From assembly GCA_964427425.1 (NCBI GenBank), contig CAYRUD010000014.1, positions 1 through 64,000 on the forward strand: DNA of 64,000 bases, read 5' to 3'. How positions within the stretch are numbered: the first letter of the stretch is position 1; every line of letters begins with the position of its first letter. The notes under the pieces were generated by a model. That model did not search any database. It saw only the letters and a list, made by a program, of their open reading frames with translations, and had not been told where the DNA came from. Below, in pieces: positions 1 through 8,680 of the stretch. The DNA comes from CAYRUD01 sp964427425. Lineage in GTDB: Bacteria > Chlamydiota > Chlamydiia > Chlamydiales > FEN-1388. Both the position numbers and the translations under genes were made by a program.

Positions 1-108
1 GGTATGGTAAGTTGAGTTGATGGGGAATGTGAGGAGGAGAGTATAACGCCAGTGTGACTTGCGAATGTTATTGGAAAAAGGAAAACAGAAGTAGCAATAT
101 AACAGGAC

Positions 109-1650
109 GTGAAGGGAGAGGCTGCAGCATCCCAGGATAACGAAGACGCTCCTGAAGTAGAGGAGACTGTCGTTGAAGAGGAAGTGGTGGAGGAGCCTGT
201 AAAGCCATCTTTCTTTGCAAGTCTCTTTGGTGTATCGAAAAAGGCAGAAGCTGCTCCACAAGACGATCAGATGATTGCTGAAGCATCCCAGACTACAGAA
301 GAGGCTCAAGAAGCTCCTGAAGTAGAAGAGACCGTCGTTGAAGAAGAAGTGGTTGAGGAGTCTACGAAGCCATCTTTCTTCGCAGGTCTCTTTGGCACAT
401 CGAAGAGTACAGGAGATGCTCTCCAAGAAGGACAAGCAGCTGTAGCAGATAATCATGAGCCTCAATCTCAAGATATTACTGTTGATGATCCTTCTGTTTC
501 TGAAGCTTATTGTACTGAAAAGCTTATCGAGGAATCTACGGAAGATTCCCAAGAGGGTTCTTTCTTCCAGCGTCTTTTTGGCATGATAAGAAAGCCAATT
601 GCCTCGGCACAAGATGATAGTACTATAGCTCAGTCCTCCGAGCTTCCACATGTTGAGGATGAAATTCCTCTTTCTGAACAATCATCTTCTGAAGCTGAAG
701 ACATAGAGACAAAATCCCCTACATACTTCGTTTCAGAGGCTTCTTCATTGTCAGATGAAGGTGCATTTATTCCTCAAGATGGAGTCGATGTCGAACAAAC
801 ATTCAATGAGAATAAACCGCTTGCAACAGACGAAGAGTTGCCAGTGCAAGACAGCCCTCAACAGGAGATCCAACAGGCAGCTCCTGAGAGAAAAGAAGAG
901 ATTCATCCTCCGGTTGAGAGCAAGTCACTCTTATCATGGCTTTTTAGCTCTTCTCAAAAGGATAGCTCGTATGTTGCGCTTGAAAATGATGGGAATGAGA
1001 CGACTCAAGATGATGTAATACCTCAAGCTCAAAAGACTGAAGATGAAAAAAATCCATCTTCAGATCAAGTAAGTGAAGAGGATGATTCAAAAGACTTTGC
1101 ATTTGAAGAAAGACCGTCTCAATCGACGAATGAATGGCTTCCTGTCGAAAGTGAGACAAATATGAATGATGAGCAAGAAGAATCGATTCAGCAGGAGGAA
1201 GCTGATTCTGTAAAAAAAGAAGACGCTCCAGAAGAGGCTGTAAAGACATTTTTCGCATCACTTCATCAGCTTATGGATAATGAATCTAAAGAAAAATCAG
1301 AAGGTCTTATTGCTGCAGCTCCAGACATTAATCTTTCTGTAAATAGTGACTCAACAGGAGTTCAAGTACAAGAAGAGGTGTTGCCTTCAGATAACCCTTC
1401 TGAGATCCCTTTTGAGAGTAAAGATCGAGATGATATCCGAGACGAAGGAAATTTCTTTGCTTCTCTTTGGAATTGGGGAGCATCTTCTGAGGATAAGTCA
1501 AAAGATGTGGTCTCACTTGTCGCAGAAAGCGATGAATCCTCAGCTGAGAAAGAAGAGCTTCAGGTTCAAGAAGAGATTACGATCACTGAAGAAGAGTCTC
1601 CTATTGCTCACGAGCAATCAAAAGAAGAAGTAGAGGAAAGCCTCTTCTAA
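109..1650 (+). CDS. Acidic repeat protein with recurring SFFxxLFG motifs, function unknown
   Basis: I do not recognise this 513-residue protein. It is dominated by Glu, Asp, Gln and Ser and looks largely disordered. Short hydrophobic/basic islands punctuate the acidic linkers: SFFASLFGVSKK, SFFAGLFGTSK, SFFQRLFGMIRK, SLLSWLFSSSQK, TFFASLHQLMD and NFFASLWNWG. The first two islands sit in a near-identical 55-residue repeat (DNA period 165 bp, about 151-231 and 316-396). No signal peptide or membrane segment is visible. The frame has a stop at 100-102, so the GTG at 109 is the first available start. It has no well-spaced ribosome binding site, so the start is uncertain, or the gene may be a decayed piece of something longer. 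The island/linker design suggests repeated partner or membrane binding, as in some secreted effectors, but that is inference. Confidence 0.7.
   Translation: MKGEAAASQDNEDAPEVEETVVEEEVVEEPVKPSFFASLFGVSKKAEAAPQDDQMIAEASQTTEEAQEAPEVEETVVEEEVVEESTKPSFFAGLFGTSKSTGDALQEGQAAVADNHEPQSQDITVDDPSVSEAYCTEKLIEESTEDSQEGSFFQRLFGMIRKPIASAQDDSTIAQSSELPHVEDEIPLSEQSSSEAEDIETKSPTYFVSEASSLSDEGAFIPQDGVDVEQTFNENKPLATDEELPVQDSPQQEIQQAAPERKEEIHPPVESKSLLSWLFSSSQKDSSYVALENDGNETTQDDVIPQAQKTEDEKNPSSDQVSEEDDSKDFAFEERPSQSTNEWLPVESETNMNDEQEESIQQEEADSVKKEDAPEEAVKTFFASLHQLMDNESKEKSEGLIAAAPDINLSVNSDSTGVQVQEEVLPSDNPSEIPFESKDRDDIRDEGNFFASLWNWGASSEDKSKDVVSLVAESDESSAEKEELQVQEEITITEEESPIAHEQSKEEVEESLF
151..396 (+). repeat. Two direct repeats of about 81 bp, 165-bp period
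   Basis: The segments at about 151-231 and 316-396 are nearly identical. Both encode PEVEETVVEEEVVEE followed by the SFFAxLFG island. Most differences are third-position changes, which suggests an old in-frame duplication kept under protein-level selection. Confidence 0.8.
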
Positions 1651-1675
1651 GGTAGAGTCACTGTTAAGTGCTATA

Positions 1676-1717
1676 AGCCGCTTTTTTTCCATAACAAGGG
1701 TTAAAAGCGGCTTTTTT
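1676..1717 (+). terminator. Rho-independent terminator after the acidic repeat gene
   Basis: AGCCGCTTTT (1676-1685) pairs perfectly with AAAAGCGGCT (1703-1712) and is followed by a run of Ts to 1717. It lies 26 bp past the stop of the acidic repeat gene. Confidence 0.9.
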
Positions 1718-1840
1718 GTGCCCATATGTTCTTACCAATCAGGAACCTTGAGGCATAATTATAGCTCTTATGTATTATTCAACTTGGGGTATTCAGAGAT
1801 AGGGGTGGTTATACGGAGGCGATGAGAGGGGTATTTCACA

Positions 1841-3562
1841 ATGATATTTTTTTATAACCCAGTTGAAACGATCAGTCGACTTAGCTCTACCACATCTTTA
1901 GATGAGGCCTTCGAAGAGAATATTGCTCTCCCCTTCGGCGTCAAGATTATTACTCGCCAATCCCTGCCTGGTAGGACACTCTCATGGATATACTCTCTTT
2001 GCGACTTTATCTCTCACCAAAGGCGGGGATTTCATGAGGAAAAACACTTCCACAATACTGTCATAAAAGTAAAAGAGATATATCAATGTGCGGTAGAAAA
2101 GCTCTCAGATGAGAAAAAACCTCTTACTGAGCAAACGGTTTTGGAGCGCTCTGAGAATGTTGTTCAATGGCAAGCAAGACTTCTCTTGGGTTCTGCGTTA
2201 GACGAAAAATTTAGTGTAAAAGTCGCCCGTGTATATAATCTCTTTTTCCCCTCCACAGGAGATAGTCAGCAATATGATGATGAATTAATGGGCATTTCCT
2301 TTTGCTCAGCCCAAGCCGCAGAAACAGTGCTTGAGGATTTGTCTGGCTATAGCCAGGAAGAGACAAGAGAGTTTATCCAGAAAGCGTATGCTTGGAAAAC
2401 CACAGAGGATATTCGTTCGTCCTATCATGTTTTGAATTGGATTCAGGATTTAAATCACTCTTGTCTTGCTTGCATATCTCCTCGGGCTTTTATTAAAGTT
2501 GTAAAAAACGCTCTTAAAGATAATTCTGAGGCGGCTTTAGATTTAAAATATAGTGTGTGGAGAGTTCTTTGGAACCTCTACGATGCAGGACTCCGAATTG
2601 GAAAAGCCGAGACTCAGCATATTGTGCGAGCGATTCGTGAAGGAAGAGATCATGTAGGTGTTCGATATATTTATAGACGCACTAATGATCAAGATGAAGA
2701 AAACTCTACGCAGAAAATTCAAGTAACATATGACAGAACGCTCTCAGAGGCGACATCAGATCTATTTCTGAGATGGTATACTTCCTCATCAACACCTGAA
2801 ATTGCTCTTGTTGAGTCGGAGGTGCCTTTTTTATTGGGTTTATGGGCATACCAGCAGCAGTTTGGGCAATTTCTTTTCCCTCCTTTGCCTGTGCAATATA
2901 TCTCTGATGATGGACATACAATTATTGTTCAAAAGCCGGTTTCGACTGTAGCCAGCATCATTTCGTCCGGAACCTCATATGAAGAGAGTATTCGTTTAGG
3001 CAGTATGATTGCTCAGCGTCTTATCTCACTCGATCACATGGTAGAAGTGGATCTACATTCTATCTCAATCATGGAAGGTGGCTCCCTTGCTTGCCTGTGC
3101 CCGCTTCGCAATAGGGATTCTCGATTTTCTCTTCCTTTTTCATGGATAAAGTTTGAAAAGCAGATTAGAAAACTCTTCTCACTATCTGATGAGAGGGTCG
3201 TGCATATTTATAGAGATGCAGGGGTATGGAAGCATCCAAGTCTTATTTGGATGGATAAGGTTATTATTTCATATGGTTTCTCATTGACACTTGGTGATAT
3301 TGATAGAGAGTGTCGGCTTGCGAGTGGCTCTTTGGCAGGATATATGTCAGCTCAGCTCGTTCAAGAAACGTTTGAGAGATTCTGTATTCTATTACAGCTC
3401 TATCGGCTGTTGGAAGAGCGGAATAATTACAGTGATAACGGGAGTCAATTTTTTAAGAACGCGCTCTTTGTCCAAAAGAAGAGAGCCGAGATTTTCACAA
3501 AAGATATGGAGCAATTGTATCAAGCTTATCTTAAGGAGTTTCCTAAAAATAATTCCAATTAA
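1841..3562 (+). CDS. Hypothetical protein, 573 aa
   Basis: I do not recognise this protein. It starts at an ATG and is uninterrupted. It has mixed charged and hydrophobic composition, many aromatic residues, and no obvious signal peptide or membrane span, so it looks like a folded cytosolic or secreted globular protein. Around residues 345-410 it reads QYISDDGHTIIVQKPVSTV and then SMIAQRLISLDHMVEVDLHSI, faintly like the hinge and helix D/E region of a protein kinase, but no HRD, DFG or glycine loop follows, so I do not call it a kinase. It lies alone between the terminator at 1676-1717 and the convergent YfiH-like gene, whose stop is 1 bp away. The tight convergence and intact length suggest a real gene. 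Confidence 0.7.
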   Translation: MIFFYNPVETISRLSSTTSLDEAFEENIALPFGVKIITRQSLPGRTLSWIYSLCDFISHQRRGFHEEKHFHNTVIKVKEIYQCAVEKLSDEKKPLTEQTVLERSENVVQWQARLLLGSALDEKFSVKVARVYNLFFPSTGDSQQYDDELMGISFCSAQAAETVLEDLSGYSQEETREFIQKAYAWKTTEDIRSSYHVLNWIQDLNHSCLACISPRAFIKVVKNALKDNSEAALDLKYSVWRVLWNLYDAGLRIGKAETQHIVRAIREGRDHVGVRYIYRRTNDQDEENSTQKIQVTYDRTLSEATSDLFLRWYTSSSTPEIALVESEVPFLLGLWAYQQQFGQFLFPPLPVQYISDDGHTIIVQKPVSTVASIISSGTSYEESIRLGSMIAQRLISLDHMVEVDLHSISIMEGGSLACLCPLRNRDSRFSLPFSWIKFEKQIRKLFSLSDERVVHIYRDAGVWKHPSLIWMDKVIISYGFSLTLGDIDRECRLASGSLAGYMSAQLVQETFERFCILLQLYRLLEERNNYSDNGSQFFKNALFVQKKRAEIFTKDMEQLYQAYLKEFPKNNSN

Positions 3563-3563
3563 T

Positions 3564-4373
3564 CTATCCTCGAAGACATATGCAAGTTGCATTTCTTCCG
3601 GTAACATTGTCTCTTCGAAATGAATAAAAGAGCGTGGGAAGCGTATAAGTAGATATGGATGCGCATTCCATTTGTTCTCGAGGGACTCCGCAGGCTTTTA
3701 GCTCGTCTAGAGAAGCTTGCCACAGATTGAGTTTGTCATTTGTAATGTCAATATAGGAGTGAAGAAATGCTGGAAGTTCCTTCTCCCATCCTCTAAATTC
3801 ATACTCTTCAGGCCCGATACTCGGGCCTATAGCTGCAAATATCTGTGACGGATTGGTTCCCCATTCCTTCACCATTCTCTGAATAGTCTTTGTGGTGATC
3901 TGTTGAGCTATACCCTTCCACCCTGCGTGGATGGCAGCAATAAGATTGTTTTCAGGATCGAAAAGAAGAATAGGCTGGCAGTCAGCATGCTTTGACATTA
4001 ATATGAGATGTGGGACATTCGTAATGAGTGCATCAAAAGTCTCTTCATTTGCGATTTTAACGTCGCGTTCGGTTCGTATAGATAGAATTTTGTCAGTATG
4101 AGCTTGATTCATTCCAACAAGTATCACAGGTTTCTCTTGAGTCTTCATTCTCATTTGAAATGAGCGCGTAATGAGAGCTTTATTCTCATCAACTGTCTGA
4201 TCTTCATCTCCAAGACCTTTGCCTACATTTAGCCCTTCAAATGGTCTTTTACTCTTTCCATAAAGGGAGGTAAAACAGCCATGCAAGATCTGATCTTTAA
4301 ATTGCTCAAATAGCTGAAATTGAAACCATATAAGAGGAGTTGAGTCGTAGTTAAAGATCATTTTCTCTTTCAT
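3564..4373 (-). CDS. YfiH/PgeF-family laccase-fold protein
   Basis: This 269-residue protein belongs to the Cu-oxidase_4 / YfiH (LACC1/FAMIN-like) family. Members are reported as polyphenol oxidases, as purine nucleoside phosphorylase/adenosine deaminase enzymes, and as peptidoglycan-editing factors, so the substrate is left open. Key residues are visible: SKHADCQPILLFD supplies the conserved His and Cys, and AAIHAGWKGIAQQ supplies the second metal-binding His. The typical AAIGPSIG and YEF segments follow, and the C-terminus TGRNATCICL matches the usual family ending. The length is close to the family norm of about 240-270. It is convergent with the upstream hypothetical gene and divergent from the solute-binding lipoprotein. 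Confidence 0.88.
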   Translation of the reverse strand: MKEKMIFNYDSTPLIWFQFQLFEQFKDQILHGCFTSLYGKSKRPFEGLNVGKGLGDEDQTVDENKALITRSFQMRMKTQEKPVILVGMNQAHTDKILSIRTERDVKIANEETFDALITNVPHLILMSKHADCQPILLFDPENNLIAAIHAGWKGIAQQITTKTIQRMVKEWGTNPSQIFAAIGPSIGPEEYEFRGWEKELPAFLHSYIDITNDKLNLWQASLDELKACGVPREQMECASISTYTLPTLFYSFRRDNVTGRNATCICLRG

Positions 4374-4592
4374 TCCTCTTTAAGAAGGGTCTATTGAAGA
4401 CTGTAAAAAGATTGTCGGATCTGTGTCTTCTGTTCTTTTCTTTAATAAAAGAATATCTATATTGAAGACATAACGGCTTTTGTTATTGGTTACTTTTATA
4501 GAATATTTCATTAAATTACGATATGGCCTCAAGTAGATTCTTGTAAGGAAGGCTGCTTGTATGTATGAAGAAGAGAAAATGGAGTAAAAAAA

Positions 4593-5444
4593 GTGGCAAA
4601 GAGCTGCGAAAAGCCCATGCAGGAAGACACGTACTGTAATGTTTCTATTACGACTCTCTTCTATTCCTTCATTAACAAGAGCGTAATATATCTCCTTCTC
4701 ATTTTTTCACTCTGCTCCATTGTATCTTGTTCAAACTCAAAATCGATTGCTCGCACTAAGAAGAAAAATTATACGATAGCAATCCCATCTAGGTGGCAAC
4801 ATACCTTGCTGTATGACGCCGACTCTCATGTTACAGGATTTCTCTCTGATTTCACGTTCGCATTTGCGCAAGAAGGGAAGTTTCATATTCGATTAGTCGT
4901 TGTTGATCCAGAGAATATGGCGGGGCTTCTCGAGAATGGTTTGATAGATGGCTGCTACACAGCTCTTCCAAAGACTCCAATATCTGAGAAGAGTTATTAT
5001 TTCTCTCAACCTATCCTCATGAATGGGACAGTGGTAGTCGTTGACAAAGAGAGTCCGTTTGTTTCATTAAATGATCTCAAAGATAAAGAGATTGCTTTTG
5101 AGAATTCACTCGGAAGAACGAATACCGCAGGAGCTCATGCCTCATGGTTATTAAGACCGTATGAGAGCAGCATTAAAGCTTTAGACGATCTTTCGAGACA
5201 TAGGCTCGATGGAGTTATCCTGAATTATATGCAGATGAGGCTTCTTACAAAGTCTTTTTTTGAGTCAAAGTTTCGGATGCTGTCGCCTCCTCTCACTTCT
5301 CAAGATATTCGTCTCATAACATTTAAAAAGAACTCAGAAGATCTTGTGAAGGCCATAAATAGCTATCTGGATATTGCGAAGGAGAAAGGTTCATATCACG
5401 AACTACTGACCTATTGGAGTTTAGATACTCCTATAGATAAGTAA
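4593..5444 (+). CDS. Extracellular amino-acid-type solute-binding lipoprotein
   Basis: This 283-residue protein resembles family 3 solute-binding proteins (ArtJ/GlnH type), which deliver amino acids or similar small ligands to an ABC permease. A hydrophobic stretch, VIYLLLIFSLCSIVSC, ends in a lipobox with the acylated Cys at residue 46. Then come the IAIPSRW strand, FLSDFTFAFA and GCYTALPKTPISEKSYYFSQP, the usual hinge and TxxRxxxxxFSxP-like region. GTG at 4593 has a GGAG 8 nt upstream (4581-4584). The ATG at residue 9 (4617) is an alternative that would shorten the unusually long N-region. No permease or ATPase gene lies next to it, so it must work with components encoded elsewhere, or act as a free-standing sensor or adhesin-like protein. 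Confidence 0.8.
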   Translation: MAKSCEKPMQEDTYCNVSITTLFYSFINKSVIYLLLIFSLCSIVSCSNSKSIARTKKKNYTIAIPSRWQHTLLYDADSHVTGFLSDFTFAFAQEGKFHIRLVVVDPENMAGLLENGLIDGCYTALPKTPISEKSYYFSQPILMNGTVVVVDKESPFVSLNDLKDKEIAFENSLGRTNTAGAHASWLLRPYESSIKALDDLSRHRLDGVILNYMQMRLLTKSFFESKFRMLSPPLTSQDIRLITFKKNSEDLVKAINSYLDIAKEKGSYHELLTYWSLDTPIDK

Positions 5445-5518
5445 TTCGCTGATATCTGAAATCAAGCTGATACTCAATTAACAATCTATTTTACACCAGA
5501 TAAGAGACTTCATGATCT

Positions 5519-8086
5519 CTACTGGGAGATAATCTTCATATACGCATTTAGAATCTTCTCGTAGTAATCTTTTTGAAGAGGCACTGGCGAGATATTCCAG
5601 ATGTCTTTTGCGTACTCGTTAATAGCTCTATCTGTTGAGAATTTGCCCATCCCAGCAATATTGTGAATTGCATTTTTTGCCCACTCGAGAGGATTCTTAT
5701 AGAGCTCTTCTACTTTCTTCTGAGTTTCATAGTAATTTTGAAGATCTTTTAGGACGAAGAATCTATCCGGAGAGCCTCCCCAGCCGCCTTCGAGAAGGGT
5801 GTAGTAAAGTGAGCTTAATAGTTGATGCTCTTGATCACCTGTAGCGAATGAATGGTCTCTCAAAGAGTCTACAGCTCTTTTGATCGCGGGGTTGCTCGAA
5901 TATATTGACCAGGCGTTATACGATTTATTCTTTTTTAGTTCTAAAAGCTCTTCAGCCGAGGCTCCAAAGCGAAATGGCCAGAACTGATCGCCTACTGCTT
6001 GTCGCATCTCGATGTTAGCTCCATCCTCTGTGCCGATTGTCAGAGCTCCATTGATGGCAAATTTCATATTTCCTGTCCCAGATGCTTCCATACCAGCGGT
6101 TGATATCTGCTCAGAAAGATCTGCTGCCGGAATAATAATCTCGGCTTTTGAGACATTATAATTTTCTATATAGGCGACATTGAGATACTGACTGATGACA
6201 GGATCGGTGTTCACTTTCTTAGAAATACAGTGGATAAGACGGATAATGGTCTTTGCTGTTTCATAGCTTGCAGCAGCTTTTCCTGCGTAGATGACAAATC
6301 TCTTTTGCCGAGGTCTATACGGATTCTCAAGTATCTCATGATAGAGCATGATGAGATGAAGGGCGCTTAAGAATTGCCGCTTATACTCGTGTACCCTTTT
6401 GACTTGAACATCGAAGAGATAAGATGTGTCGGCGGTGTATGGAGCGGGTATTTGGTGGCCGTTTACATCTTTTGGTCTTCCATCTTCTCTTAAGTACTCT
6501 AAGAGTCTATGCTTAAGAGATTCTTTAATTTCTAAGAATCTTTTTTGCACATCGACATTGCCAGCGAACGATCTCATTTCTTCGATCTTGCTGAAATCAG
6601 TTTTCCAGCTATCTCCGATACATTCACAGATAAGATCCGAAAGTTTAGGATTGCAATACTGTAGCCATCGACGTGGAGTAACTCCATTTGTTACGTTGGT
6701 AAATCGATTTGGCCATAACTCGTAGAAGTCTTTGAAGACATCTTTCTTGAGAATTTCAGTGTGTAATTTGGCAACTCCATTGACTTTATGTGATCCCACG
6801 ATTGCAAGATGGGCCATACGAACTTGATTATTCTCGAGCACAGACATGCGGCGTACTCGATCTTCGTCTGAAGGGAATCGCTCTCTTATTGTATTACAGA
6901 AGTCTTGATTGATATGCTCAATGATGCGGTATTGCCGAGGAAGTAGGTAGCGAAAGAGGTTTTGATCCCATACCTCTAGGGCTTCTGAGAGAATTGTGTG
7001 GTTTGTATAGCTTGTACATTCTTGGGTTATTTCCCAAGCCTCTTTCCAAGAGATTCCAAAGCGCTTTGTAAGTAGTCTCATGAGCTCAGCAATGAGCACC
7101 GCAGGATGTGTGTCATTGATTTGAATTCGAACTTTGTTTCTGAACTCCGTTAAATCTTCGTTCTTGGCAAAATAATATCTAAAAATATCCTGAAGAGAAG
7201 ATGAGACGAGAAGAAATTCCTGCTTGAGGCGTATTCTCTTTCCCGTTTCATGCTGATCGCTTGGATAGAGAACATCAGTAAGAGTCATGTTCTCCGCAGC
7301 TTGATCGAGGCGGCCTGCATTGTAACGCTGTAGCTCAAAATTACGAGGGGACTCTTTCGTACTCCAGAGACGAAGTGTTGTGACCGTATAGTCAGGGTCA
7401 GGACTATAGCCGACGATAGGAATATCATACGGCATAGCCCATACTTCTTCGAAATTAGTCAGATCATATGTCTCGTCGCCATACGCGTTTTGTCGTTTGA
7501 TGGGTGATCCGCAGAACTTGACTTGGATGCGACGAAGATCTCGACGAAATTCCCAAGGATTCTCGTTCCAGAGCCAGCAGTCGGGTTTTTCTACTTGAAT
7601 ACCATCCCAGAGCTGCTGCTCAAATAGTCCATACTGATAGCGAAGGCCGTATCCCCTTGATGGAATTTTGAGAGTAGCGAGGGAGTCTAAGAAGCAGGCA
7701 GCTAACCGTCCGAGGCCGCCATTTCCAAGCCCTGGATCAGTCTCATGAGTCATCAACTCCTCAAAGGAGCGATTCAGTTTATACAGCGTTCTGTTGATGA
7801 CTTCTTGATTTTTCAGGTTGAGGACGTTGTTATTTAAAAAGCGGCCAGGGAGAAACTCCATTGAGAGATAGAAAATCATTTTAGAATTAGAGTTCTGCCA
7901 TGTCGCTGCAGTCGCTTGCCAGTTGATCATGATCTGTTCTCTGATCGCATAGCAGAATGCGCGGTAAAACTCATCAGGGTATGCTTCTTCTAGTACACGC
8001 CCGAAGACAGTGATAAGATAGTGCTTGATCTTTCGAACAAGTAGATCTGACTGCTCTTCAATGATATCTTGAGACACTATCGACAT
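5519..8086 (-). CDS. glgP: Glycogen/maltodextrin phosphorylase
   Basis: A GT35 phosphorylase that releases glucose-1-phosphate from alpha-1,4-glucan with PLP as cofactor. The 855-residue length is slightly longer than the usual 800-840. Visible hallmarks are the N-terminal GNGGLGRLAACFLDSLATL block, GYGLRYQYGLFEQ, NDTHPAVLIAELMRLL, the VTNGVTPRRWL block, KRVHEYKRQFL, and the PLP site SGTGNMKFAINGALTIGT with its Schiff-base lysine. Chlamydiae store glycogen and encode glgP, so presence fits. The gene stands alone: the convergent lipoprotein gene ends 74 bp away, and a 264-bp divergent region separates it from the small DUF1653-like gene. No regulatory phosphorylation tail of the animal type is evident. 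Confidence 0.97.
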   Translation of the reverse strand: MSIVSQDIIEEQSDLLVRKIKHYLITVFGRVLEEAYPDEFYRAFCYAIREQIMINWQATAATWQNSNSKMIFYLSMEFLPGRFLNNNVLNLKNQEVINRTLYKLNRSFEELMTHETDPGLGNGGLGRLAACFLDSLATLKIPSRGYGLRYQYGLFEQQLWDGIQVEKPDCWLWNENPWEFRRDLRRIQVKFCGSPIKRQNAYGDETYDLTNFEEVWAMPYDIPIVGYSPDPDYTVTTLRLWSTKESPRNFELQRYNAGRLDQAAENMTLTDVLYPSDQHETGKRIRLKQEFLLVSSSLQDIFRYYFAKNEDLTEFRNKVRIQINDTHPAVLIAELMRLLTKRFGISWKEAWEITQECTSYTNHTILSEALEVWDQNLFRYLLPRQYRIIEHINQDFCNTIRERFPSDEDRVRRMSVLENNQVRMAHLAIVGSHKVNGVAKLHTEILKKDVFKDFYELWPNRFTNVTNGVTPRRWLQYCNPKLSDLICECIGDSWKTDFSKIEEMRSFAGNVDVQKRFLEIKESLKHRLLEYLREDGRPKDVNGHQIPAPYTADTSYLFDVQVKRVHEYKRQFLSALHLIMLYHEILENPYRPRQKRFVIYAGKAAASYETAKTIIRLIHCISKKVNTDPVISQYLNVAYIENYNVSKAEIIIPAADLSEQISTAGMEASGTGNMKFAINGALTIGTEDGANIEMRQAVGDQFWPFRFGASAEELLELKKNKSYNAWSIYSSNPAIKRAVDSLRDHSFATGDQEHQLLSSLYYTLLEGGWGGSPDRFFVLKDLQNYYETQKKVEELYKNPLEWAKNAIHNIAGMGKFSTDRAINEYAKDIWNISPVPLQKDYYEKILNAYMKIISQ

Positions 8087-8350
8087 GACGTATTCCTAAA
8101 CGTTCTTCCTCTCTTGCGTAAAACAGGAGATTGATGAGTTCATTCACAAATTCAAAAAGGTAAGGATCTTCCCTAAATTTGAACAGATATCGACTCTCAA
8201 GGAATTTTTCAACATCAGTCTTTCTTTCAGCTTTAAATAGAAGTTCAATTCCAGAGAAAAAAATCAGTTGTTTTCATAAATCATGGAGCTCCTTAGTTTG
8301 TATGCGCAAGAAGCGATTTCATAAGCGATAAAAAATAGGATTTTCTTGAT

Positions 8351-8617
8351 ATGTCACATTTAAGCGAAATTGAGCTTTCAATGGCGATAAAAGAAATTGC
8401 GAAAGAGATCGAGGTCGGAGAGACATATGTTCATTTCCGATCTCCTGATAAGCCTTATATTATTCTTGCTCTCGGTCTTTTTGAACAAAATGAAGAGCCA
8501 TGTGTTGTTTACAAGGCTCTTTATGGTGAGAAGTTGGTGTGGATACGAGCAGTTTCAAAATTCTTAGAGCGAGTGGAGCATAACGGGGAAAAAGTTCCTC
8601 GTTTTAGAAAATTGTAA
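8351..8617 (+). CDS. DUF1653-like small protein
   Basis: An 88-residue protein that matches the DUF1653 pattern: a TYVHFRSPDKPYIILALGLF strand pair (family consensus is YRHFKGNxYxVLxxA), EEPCVVYKALYGEKLVWIR (consensus VVYxALYGxxxLWVRP), and an ending of EHNGEKVPRF. The family has no firmly assigned biochemical role. Here it has an extra N-terminal helix of about 20 residues. It starts at ATG 8351 and is followed at once by a strong terminator, so it appears to be a single-gene transcription unit. Confidence 0.75.
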   Translation: MSHLSEIELSMAIKEIAKEIEVGETYVHFRSPDKPYIILALGLFEQNEEPCVVYKALYGEKLVWIRAVSKFLERVEHNGEKVPRFRKL

Positions 8618-8636
8618 AGCTTTTTAGCTGAATAAG

Positions 8637-8680
8637 GCTCTCTTCCTTCACGACTTTTGAGAACGAAGAGAGCTTTTTTT
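8637..8680 (+). terminator. Terminator after the DUF1653-like gene
   Basis: GCTCTCTTC (8637-8645) pairs with GAAGAGAGC (8665-8673), followed by seven Ts (8674-8680). The T-run overlaps the stop codon of the convergent phosphate permease. Confidence 0.85.

Noticed and set aside
2940..3080. Faint kinase-like hinge in the 573-aa hypothetical protein
   Set aside because: No glycine loop, HRD, or DFG follows, so the resemblance is too weak.
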